Source: Lactifluus volemus (lineage: Eukaryota; Basidiomycota; Agaricomycetes; Russulales; Russulaceae). Taken from it: a stretch of DNA of 64,000 nt. Of the stretch, positions 38,201 through 45,335 are shown in pieces. Each line of letters opens with the position of its first letter. Positions within the stretch are counted from its first letter, which is position 1. The stretch is from NCBI GenBank assembly GCA_022376515.1, contig WTXI01000022.1, positions 310,001 to 374,000 of the forward strand, read 5' to 3'. A program made the translations under genes and the position numbers. The notes under the pieces were generated by a model. It had not been told where the DNA came from. It saw only the letters and a list, made by a program, of their open reading frames with translations, and did not search any database.

Positions 38201-39260
38201 TTCAACCTCCCATGAGTGTCCATAGAGGCGAGGCATCACTTCCCCTCTAAGAACACTCGCACCCGTGTTGCGGTTGAACTTACACATCGTCATTAACCCA
38301 TCTGCCACCGTCTATCCTCTTTAGGAACGGTAACTCCGACCATCGCGTGCGCCGGCCTGTACTAACCGCCTCACGCGATACGAACACCCAGAGTTCGCAC
38401 AGTCAAGTCTACTCCTCCTGGGACCTTGCCTGCGCGTGCTAGAATCGACTATTTGGTGTTGCTAGTCTTGTCCGACTCGCCACAGCAAATAGCCAACCGG
38501 AACGACGCTCACTTCGAGCCATGGTCCCTGCGAACCGTGACACCCGTGCAGCTACTCACCTCGAGACTAAGGAGGAGGAAACGACGCCAACGATAACCAG
38601 TTCTCAGCTGCCCCAGGTCGAGGCTGAGGTGCTGCGACCATCTCAGGCCGGGTCTAGTTCCTACTCTGCGATCGGAAGGTCTGACATGGAGCTGTTGGAC
38701 TATGGGACACAGGCACGAAATTGTGAGTCCAAATTAATGAACAGAAACATCGAGAGTGCTTACAGTAGTATGCCCCAACAGTTCCCATCCCAGATGTCTT
38801 CACTACTACGAACTCTTTGCAACAGAATCTCGAAGCTGCGTTGAGGCCTGTAGATGTTGACAGCGCCCGGGCATTGCTCCTGACGATCTTCGACCCCACC
38901 TGCCCAGGCATTTCGATCACAGAGTTTCTGCGTGTCGTCAGTCAGTGCCCTGTTTGCCACTTGTTGACATCGTCCAGTTTGATACACGCGCATCATTGCC
39001 CATCTCCCAGTGGGTCCGGTGAGCCCCAGGACACCAAGCGAGGTGGGGCCCAATACAACACCCGTAAATGCTGTATCATAGCAGTCCCGTCGTCAAGTGC
39101 CATTGGTATGGCACAACAAAACGATACTGGAGGCAGCCAAAATAAACGGAGAGCGTTAACCCAAGATCCCACAGTCTTCATGTCTTCCGAGACAAAACCC
39201 GTATGCGAAACCTCACCAGAGCCGGTAGTCGTAATCGAGATCTCTTCAGATGAGGATTAG
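29210..39260 (+). CDS. GRF-type zinc-finger protein with C-terminal SUMO-interaction-like motif, interrupted by nested LTR elements
   Basis: Exons: 29210-29427, 29484-29689, 29743-29808, 29858-29944, then (after the retroelement block) 38552-38722 and 38782-39260. All phases agree and the product would be 408 residues. Residues about 75-165 carry a GRF-like zinc finger: MCFCG, then NYGRPSIMCSTSSCSYWVDL. In the family this ribbon is found in DNA-repair and topoisomerase-associated proteins that bind single-stranded DNA. The C-terminal exon has CPVCHL...HAHHC, a possible second zinc site, and ends VVVIEISSDED, a hydrophobic core followed by acids as in SUMO-interacting motifs. Without the insertion the fourth intron would be 51 nt. 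The insertion sits inside it, between a CTAAT branch-like site and the gcag acceptor, so coding sequence is intact but splicing is probably impaired. The function itself is not proven. Confidence 0.72.
30150..30755 (+). repeat. 5' LTR of the Ty3/gypsy element
   Basis: 606 bp, TGTTA...TAACA. A TATA box TATATAAA lies at 30429-30436. About 35 nt downstream is AAGTCTCAGTTT (30464-30475), the likely start of the transcript (R region), because its complement follows the LTR as the primer binding site. Confidence 0.9.
30757..30768 (+). promoter_or_regulatory. Putative self-primer binding site
   Basis: AAACTGAGACTT begins one base after the 5' LTR end and is the exact reverse complement of AAGTCTCAGTTT at 30464-30475, just downstream of the LTR TATA box. 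It does not begin with the TGG usual for tRNA-primed elements. Primer complementarity to the element's own RNA 5' end is the hallmark of self-priming in the Tf1/sushi group of chromoviruses. Confidence 0.65.
30802..32607 (+). CDS. Gag-like protein of the Ty3/gypsy element
   Basis: 601 residues starting MSDSSRG. The N-terminal third is acidic and Pro-rich. A long Gly/Ser/Ala run (about residues 207-252) separates it from a retrotransposon gag domain (about 270-450; RFMEIFENYRRL, FMSGPRCEGWAQARLNSLGG). A CCHC zinc knuckle, CFYCKEQGHLSREC, lies near residue 525, after a basic Gln/Pro/Arg-rich stretch. It forms virus-like particles and binds the element RNA in the family. The stop (TAA at 32605) overlaps a TTTTTAAA run; pol continues in the -1 frame. 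Confidence 0.88.
   Translation: MSDSSRGSPYGRFTALAEESPEQSRPTQGDDEEDEILAQAAGTRLRAHSDTPVVTIEQALEQARPPATPSNSESGEEPNYNVALDLLPESPTDEQLEQMKKIFAKQPTPEPIPDPNAPLTPKELLALNTIFKSKAPVSTSTSPIQSLAARAFHAAAQGVAGYALLPPFQIASATATVAPTASALFSQPKGKSKKASTTASGSGAIFNSGGGGGGTPGGSGGGGGAPGSPGGGGGGGGGGGGGGGGAAAAPLQQGQGFAQIPAAGGGLMGIPPKPFDENRSRSKRFMEIFENYRRLNQGNPGMSNPANRILMFTTFMSGPRCEGWAQARLNSLGGYLDRGGDPNDLDLWIGFKQRFLEDFRDAAAKEDALTKFAKLRMVGDELDDYTTSFNDLLEEAGFEADAQGTIIQYRAGLKEALHMTIMNREWPRPETLAEWQEAARKHSAAWTEQKLFKEMHGGGSLGRITQLLGNVRGQQQQRRPQQPPRPAPRPQRDADAMDVDVTTTQNNRTPDPDRERLIREGRCFYCKEQGHLSRECPVKKKRNTNAAGATRVCVTETSEVTATNTPTSSKPTNEEIAKALKAMSDEERGKLAETLSQDPSF
32608..34073 (+). CDS. Pol, first part: aspartic protease and reverse transcriptase (broken by a deletion)
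   Basis: The frame is open from before the gag stop. The aspartic protease active site reads LVDSGATSNF, followed by the flap-like HVILGYPWL. RT motifs are in order: WSSPWFLIPKADGS, RPVQDYRRVNEHT, DIRWGYHNIRI, FFGLRNSPAVFQ and the catalytic box YMDDVLI. After KCHFEKEQ (about 33905) the usual connection to the NWPTP-type segment is missing and the frame changes; the remaining residues up to 34073 are out of frame. The 5' border is set by the open frame, not by a clear start codon. Confidence 0.85.
33905..37119 (+). CDS. Pol, second part: RT thumb, RNase H, integrase, chromodomain and Cys/His-rich tail
   Basis: Continues pol in another frame from GLANWPTVLTKVEDVRSTLG. RNase H (FELEVDASQYATGAVLLQ, TDHNNLRF) is followed by the integrase zinc-binding HHCC region (HDHQLAGHPG ... 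CATCQSTK), the catalytic D,D,E core (AMDLITDLPE, ISDRDPRFTS, HPQTDGQSERSNQ) and the GPF/Y region. A chromodomain comes next (YEVEAVLGSRR, YLLKWKGYSAAHNTWEP). It typically targets integration to heterochromatin. Unusually, about 350 residues follow it: a Pro/Ser-rich stretch and zinc-knuckle-like clusters near 36820-36990 (CGRCKRRNPGHLYVEC and CEWCADYGHPGPSC). Confidence 0.85.
37154..37759 (+). repeat. 3' LTR of the Ty3/gypsy element
   Basis: 606 bp, nearly identical to the 5' LTR; I noted two base differences. It is preceded by a purine-rich tract (AGACGGGGGATGG) suitable as the polypurine tract for plus-strand priming. It is followed by the target-site duplication GGGAT. Confidence 0.9.
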
Positions 39261-39547
39261 TGACCCTGAGATCAGTGTTATACCAGCGCTGTACTTAGCA
39301 AACAAAGTCTCGCACGATACCTAAATTAATTATATCAGTGTTGGTCCATACAAATATGCGAAATGAAACATACCTTTGTTTGTAGTGTTTCCTGCCTGCA
39401 CGCCATCGGGACTTAAGTGGCGTGAATAGACAGTAAAGTGGTGAGTACCATGAGAGCCCACATCAAACAGCACAAATCAAATGGATTGAGTAGAAAGCAA
39501 AAACGTCCAATTAGAAACAAAACATGCGTTTCAAAGTATGCAGCGAA

Positions 39548-41592
39548 TCAAAAAGGTCCAAAAGGTCCTGTCGCAAATTTCTTTCTGTGCCTCGAGCAAC
39601 AGGGCCCAGCAAGTATAGGGGGATGTAATAGGAAGGAAGGGTAGTAGCCGAGACGCGTAATAAATGTGTGGATGAAAAAAGTGAGGAGATGCACTGCGAG
39701 CTTGTAAAAGTCCTTCTGTGAAAGTTTGTTGATACCCATGGTCCTGACGTCCGTAAAACTACCCCAATCCCACGCATCAAACCCATCCCATTCCATTACC
39801 ACTTCCCTCAGGCAGCGCAGCCAAGTTCTCCATGCCGTCTTATCCTCAAAGAAGCCCGACTTGACGCCGCCATTCCGGATTGGGCCCCACATGTCGGTCA
39901 TGCCGTCGACGGAAGACAATCGCCCCCCATAATCCCATCGCTTTGCTTGATCCAGTGGAAACTGGAGGCGATCCATTTCCCTGATCTCTTCCAGCGCATG
40001 ATTCAAGTTGAGATGGTAGAGGATAGTCTGACGGACATCGACGTCATCCGCAGTATCCATCTCAACTTCACAGTTGCAAGCGAGAAGTGAAGTGGGATCG
40101 GCCCCATGTTCAGTAATGGCGGTATTCGTTGTCTCAGTAAAACACAGGGGCCCGCCGTAGATCCAGAACTTGGTGGGGTCGTAACTTGATGTACGCGAGG
40201 GGTCATTGGAATCTGGCTTGGGCCACATGGACTTCCAATAGGTGTGACCTAAAATGGACCTCCACTCCGCCGTAGTAAGGCCAGGGAGTCCATCTACTGT
40301 ACGCATTGAAAGTTCACAGCGCAGAAGGAGATAGTGGTAGTAGAATGTCCGCTGGTTCTCTTCCTTAGCACCCCAAAAGAGGTGGAGTGGCGGGAATGCA
40401 AAGCGGCGTGGTGACTGTGCCTGGGCCATATTTAAGGGATTGACATAAAACATGGCTCGATCCCATATCTCCTGTCGTTTGGGGAACCAGACCGGCGCAG
40501 AATCTACAACCTTGCTGCGGCACAGCTCCAGGTTGTTGGATGAGTGGGGTTGAGCAGCTTGCCACATTTTAGCCCGCTTTGCGCTCCGGCCGTCTATGAG
40601 AAAGACATAAGTGTGAGCAGCAGGTGATGAAGCGATACAAACTAACCTTCATCATGGTGCTGATTTTCCACTTTCTCCAAGCGTCGCTTGTGGCCCTCCG
40701 TCGGGTTGAAGGAGTCCAAGCGATCAGCATATCCCCGAGCAGCGGTCTCAAATTCGACAAGACTATTTTCCACGTGCGGGGGATAGTACCAGTGTGGGAG
40801 GGAGTGGAGCAGTGGTCGAAGCGTCATCGGTTCTGTCTTTGACAGGGAGCGGGGTGACAGTTGAATCCGCTTCCGAGGATCCAAAGAGTAGGTGGCAGAG
40901 GGGATGAGGAGGAAGGAAGCAACAGACCACTGCACATGCCTAGCATAACGTTCTTCGTCATAGAATATTGCACCCCGCGTGGGTGCACGAAAAGGGGGTC
41001 TAGATTCTTCTGCCTTGAAGTCCACCCACCAATCGGCAAAGGCAAAGAGTTCGATGAGAGAACGCTGGGCATTCCTGAAGACTTCCACAAAGTCTCGCCA
41101 AGCGTCAAATTCGCGTTCGAGGCGATCGACGACCTCAAAGGCCCGGGCGTAAGCTTTTCGCGGATGCTGGACAGATGAGAGGCAAGGGGAAGATCTAATT
41201 TCATGGAATGGCATCTCTACCGCCGCCTTGGCACCTTCCAACTTGGCTCTGAGGTCATCCAGCACCTCAGGCTGAACGAGATGAGTGTTGGTTTTCGATA
41301 CGTGAGGCCTCCACATCTTCTTGTCCACCGCACAACGAAGGATGTCACAGGGGGGGTTGCGAGGGGGGAGCCGAATCCATGGGAGATAAGGAAATTCAGG
41401 GTGAAAAGGCTGCGGGTAGAGCGTCCATTCATGCTCGGCCCACAAGCCATCCACCCTGACAACAGGAGCGGTCCGCGGCGGGGGAGAGGGGTTGGAGTCA
41501 ACGTTGGCGGCCAGCATGACATGGCCCGGACGCCAGTCATCGGCAGAAGCCCAGAACTCGTAGGGTACAGACGGGGGTTGAGGAGAAGACAT
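39548..41592 (-). CDS. Hypothetical protein, 663 residues, unknown family
   Basis: Two exons, 41592-40647 and 40593-39548, joined across a 53-nt GT..AG intron in matching phase. It starts MSSPQPPSVPYEFWASADDW. The protein is rich in Trp, Arg and Pro and has no signal peptide. Visible features are a mixed-charge helical segment near the middle (KAYARAFEVVDRLEREFDAW), several WYYPPH/WDYGGR-type aromatic motifs and a hydrophobic stretch close to the C-terminus (LAVHLLTFFIHTFI). I see no catalytic motif and assign no function. From its style I suspect a basidiomycete-restricted family, but that is only an impression. It is convergent with the GRF gene to its left (stop codons about 290 bp apart). 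Confidence 0.75.
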
Positions 41593-41611
41593 GAGAATAC
41601 TGCTCTTGGTT

Positions 41612-41810
41612 TCAGCCTAGCGATCGCACAAAGTGTCGACAAACACATACCGTGAAATAATATATGCAGTTGTAGCGAGGAAAATTTTGACGTGGTGAAG
41701 ATACTACTTTGCTTTCAGCCTAGCAGTCGCACAAAGCATTCACGAACACTTACCGTGAAAAAAAAAAAGGCAGTCGTAGCAAGGAAATTTTTGACGCAGT
41801 GCAGGACCCG
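41612..41810. repeat. Two direct repeats of about 99 bp
   Basis: The stretch beginning TTTCAGCCTAGCGATCGCAC (about 41618) recurs as TTTCAGCCTAGCAGTCGCAC (about 41717) and stays similar through GACGTGGTGAAG / GACGCAGTGCAG. The copies are diverged, and the second carries an A-run of about 11. Confidence 0.7.
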
Positions 41811-41820
41811 AGGGGGAAGA

Positions 41821-42199
41821 TTGAAGGACTTGGAGACGCAAGACGGAAAGAGGGGGTGCAACAAATGATCCACCCCGAAGTCACCAGACAACGTGTCAAG
41901 GCAACTCAAGAGTAGTCCCGTGCGGACTGTGTGAACCGTGAGACGTGTTGAAGACTTGGAGACGCAAGACGGAAAAAGGGGGTGCAACAAATGATCCACC
42001 CCGAAGTCACCAGACAACGTGTCAAGGCAACTCAAGAGTAGTCCCGTGCGGACTGTGTGAACCGTGAGACGTGTTGAAGACTTGAAGACGCAGGACGGAA
42101 AGAGGGGGTGCAACAAATGATCCACCCCGAAGTCACCAGACAACGTGTCAAGGCAACTCGAGAGCAGTTCCGTGTGGACTGTGTGAACCGTGAGATGTG
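41821..42199. repeat. Minisatellite, three copies of 126 bp
   Basis: Units start near 41822, 41948 and 42074 (each with GACGCAAGACGG or GACGCAGGACGG near the start and AACCGTGAGACGTGTT or AACCGTGAGATGTGTT at the end). The period of 126 is a multiple of three, so a minus-strand open frame (41715-42362) reads a 42-residue repeat three times. I do not call a gene. Related fragments in the opposite orientation occur near 42545-42600, 42680-42725 and 42815-42855. Confidence 0.8.
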
Positions 42200-42988
42200 T
42201 TGAAATTGCAAGTGTTACGGAGAGGGGCAGGGTGACGTGAATTATGAAATGAAGGACAACTTGAAGTCGAAGAGTTGCAGGTGCGGGAGGAGGAAAAGGG
42301 ATTGAAATGACGATGTGAAGTGCTGTACGACTTAACGTTTGAAATTTTGAACGTCTGAACATTCGAACATTCGAACATTCGAACTCCGCTTGAGCCGCGA
42401 CTGTGAGATAGCTGGGGCAATGTTATCCACGCTATGACGGAACTAATATTATCCACGCTATGACGGAACTTCTCGCCTTCATGTCTATCTCTTCACTTAG
42501 TCGGAGTCTACGATGTCCTTCCGCACAGCTTCCATCTCGAGCAGTCACGACTCGTTGTCAGACTGCCTTGGGTGGAAAGCCTGTTGCACCCCCTCCCCTA
42601 GCTGGAAGCCTCGACGATGCACACACAAGTTCCTGCTCACTTGGCCATGTTCGCACAGCGCCTATTCCGAGCAATCTTGGCGAGTTGTCTGATTGTCTTG
42701 AATAGAATGTCTGTTGCACCCCACCTCCCTACCCCTATCCCCGGACGCCTCGAGGACAGCAGGACAAGTCACACTTCCCACGTCTGCACGGCGCCATCTG
42801 AGGGCAGCCTCGACACATTGTCTGGCTGTCTAGGAGGGATGTCTGTTGCCCACTCCCTCTCTCCTTCGCGGTCTCTCTACATTTCGGACAAGTATCAAAA
42901 GAAACCTTTTCTGGGTATATTTGCGGTATGTATTCCTCCTTCCTCCTCCTCCTCCTCCTCCTCCGTATCGCATAACCCTTTGATCATT
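42200..42988. repeat. Low-complexity and short-repeat region
   Basis: Contains a short tandem array of ACATTCGA (about 42358-42382), a 25-bp direct repeat ATTATCCACGCTATGACGGA (about 42422-42470, two copies) and three degenerate reverse-orientation matches to the neighbouring 126-bp minisatellite. A TCC microsatellite lies at 42940-42963. No supported gene. Confidence 0.6.
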
Positions 42989-44346
42989 TCAGAACGTCTT
43001 GCGTGACTTTTTGCGTATTTGCTTGACCTCTGGGGAAGGGGGGAGTGGCCTGATTTTCCTTTGTGGGGTTGTGACGCGCTGGACCTCTTTTGTTTCAGGG
43101 TTTCGGGTATCGTAAGTCTCCGTTTCGACTTTCTGTTGAGACTTGATCTTGAGTTGATTGTGCACCTTTTGCATGATCGTTTCAAGGGTTTGAACATCAT
43201 CTGTCCTCTCGATTGTCGCCAATTCACAGATATTCGTGTGGATGTCATACAACCTCGGGATAACGGCTTTGATATCGAACACGAGGCGCTGATTGAGTTG
43301 GGTAGTAACGCCAAGTATATTGCTTCTTTGCTAATCCATCTTTAGAATCAGTTCAACCCTGGTAAGATCGGGGAGGACTACCTGTGACATATCATCATCG
43401 TGGCACGCATCATCGCCACTCTTGGCGTCGTCCTGTGGGCCATCAACATCGGAGTCCGTATCGACCGAGCGCATTTGAGCCGCAATCTCAAATTCCGAGT
43501 TCAGGAGGGTTGGTACGTTCCCAAATTCCATTTCTAGCGGTATTTCCGGGAGGGCTGATGGTACCATAGTAGGTGGTGGCGTTGGGTTTGCATAGCCGTT
43601 GGGATATAGGCTCATAGAAACAGGCTGAGTAGGTGGATCAACTCGGTCTTCGAGGACAGCGTGCTTATCCTGTGCCTCCCGCAGAGATGCAGGAAATTTG
43701 TCAACGCAGGTTACCTGTCGTATCTCCATCTGATAGCGGACATGTCGTCGCAGTGCCCGCAGGTGCTTGCATGCTCCCCCACGCTTCAGCCAGTCAGGGC
43801 AGGTACACGTGGCGGTGCCCTCTAAATTGTAGGTGAGCCAATACCGCTCATGTGATGGATCATCAGGATTGCTTGATGATGTTGCGCAGGTTGCCCAGAC
43901 CTCGGTTGGGTGGCTACTAGGAATTATCAAGAGTTGCCTTCCTTGAAGGATCCCGGTGGCCAGACCATCTCGGCGAATGTCCTCTTCAAACCACAAAAAT
44001 GGCGCTGATGTGTTGTTGGTGAGCATCCCCCCAGACTCACACTTCCTCGACGGCATTACACCCCTGGCGGCGGTGGCAAATCGAGCAGCTTTCCATGTAG
44101 TGTTGGACAGGGGTATCTAAAACCCGCCGGGTTTGCGGGTCCGGGGTATCTCGGGCCGGGGTACGGGTATCGATTTTGCCGACCCGTGCCAAACCCGTAC
44201 CCACAGGCACGGGACCCGTACCCGCAGCTGGGGTATCTCGGTGTGGTCTGTAGGGGGCAGGGAAAGGTAACAGACCTTAGTCTCTGGTTTTCGAGCAACT
44301 ACAAGCAGAATACTGTATCCAACTTGGCACAAATATAGTGCAAAGA

Positions 44347-44755
44347 TGAGTCCGAGTCCAGAAGGGGCAGGGGAAGCGGTAGAGGGGCCACACGCCAGTC
44401 GCAGGCGTCTGGCGCTCTGGCGGTCGCAACGGCGTCGCCAGCGCGATCCCGACGCCAAGGACATCGACGCGGTGCGACTCCGAGTCCGGAAGGGCGGGGG
44501 AAGCGGCAGAGGGGAGGAGGCCGTGCCCCACATCGGTCGCAGGCGTCTGGCGCTCTGGCAGTCGCAACGGCGCCGCCAGCGCGATCCCGACGCCAACGAC
44601 GTCGACACGGTGCAACTCCGAGTCCGGAAGCAGCGGGGGAAGTGGTAGAGGGGGGAGGCCATGCCCCACATCGCTCCCAGGCGTCTGGCGCTCTGGCGGT
44701 CGCAACAGCGCCGCCAGCGCGATCCCGACGCCAAGGACGTCGATGCGGTGCGATG
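44347..44755. repeat. Three tandem GC-rich units (about 135-140 bp) inside the hAT element
   Basis: Each unit contains CGCAGGCGTCTGGCGCTCTGG (CCCAGG... in the third), GCGATCCCGACGCCAA and GACTCCGAGTCCGGAAG or a close variant. The units start near 44347, 44475 and 44612. They leave long open frames on both strands, which I treat as repeat artefacts. Confidence 0.75.
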
Positions 44756-45252
44756 GGGTCCCTCCAGCATCGAGGGATGACGCGAAGCCATCCCTCATCG
44801 AAGGGGACGAAGGGGGACGAAGGAGAACAAAGGGAGGGCAAGGAAACTACAGAAAAGTCAGAGAAGTTAGTGAAGTGGAAGAGTAGATAACATACCTAGC
44901 AACACCTGACAGGGAAGCACCCTTCAGGTGTCCCAACACCCCTCCAACACAATTATAACACAAAAGGCAGAGGCAAGGCAGGAGGAAGAGGAGGAAGAGG
45001 ACAAGCAGAGAGGTGCCCCAAAGATGACACGCTGGAAAACCACCGGAAAACGACCACGGTGTTGATGGCGAAGGCAGTGGCGAGACTTGCGAGAAATGGT
45101 TTCGGGAAAACCAAAACGATCCTGACCGAGATTCGCGACAGAGGGAGGCGACAGGGAAGGTAACGCGAGCGGTGAACGAAAAAAAAAAAAAGGAGCTGAG
45201 TCAAGCGACTAAGCGACTATTGAAGTAAGCCATAGAAATGCCAACAGTTCCA

Positions 45253-45335
45253 GCCTCGATGGTGTAATGGTAAACAGATGGTTTGCCTTCATTACCGCAT
45301 GCACAAGTTGAGGGTTCGAATCCGCCAGTGTACAA
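45253..45335 (+). other. tRNA-like (SINE-type) Pol III promoter segment
   Basis: GATGGTGTAATGGTAAACAG resembles a tRNA A box and GGGTTCGAATCCG is a good B box, about 50 nt apart as in tRNA genes. A closed acceptor stem cannot be drawn, because the first seven bases do not pair with the end. So this is a degenerate tRNA or tRNA-derived SINE head, not a working tRNA gene. Confidence 0.55.

Larger units (their letters stand above)
29992..38542. mobile_element. Outer solo LTR (936 bp when the nested element is removed)
   Basis: The ends are TGTTACGG at 29992 and CCGTGACA ending at 38542, an 8-bp inverted terminal repeat with one mismatch. It is flanked on both sides by the 5-bp target-site duplication CCCGT (29987-29991 and 38543-38547). 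A TATA-like box (CATAAATA, about 37926) followed by a leader-like stretch fits LTR promoter structure. No internal retroviral-type genes belong to it, so it is a solo LTR left by recombination of an older element. It is split by the Ty3/gypsy insertion at 30150-37759. Confidence 0.8.

Noticed and set aside
41715..42362. 215-residue minus-strand frame with three 42-residue repeats
   Set aside because: It is created by the 126-bp minisatellite having a period divisible by three; the flanks are low-complexity and no homologous motif is visible.
42940..42963. CRISPR-like or regulatory repeat
   Set aside because: It is a simple TCC microsatellite; CRISPR arrays are not expected in a fungal genome and none is seen.
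44277..44841. Overlapping minus-strand frames of 170-220 residues in the GC-rich part of the hAT element
   Set aside because: Three frames are open at once over a GC-rich tandem repeat, which is typical of non-coding sequence.
45253..45335. Functional tRNA gene
   Set aside because: A and B boxes are good but the acceptor stem cannot pair, so I list it only as a tRNA-like Pol III segment.
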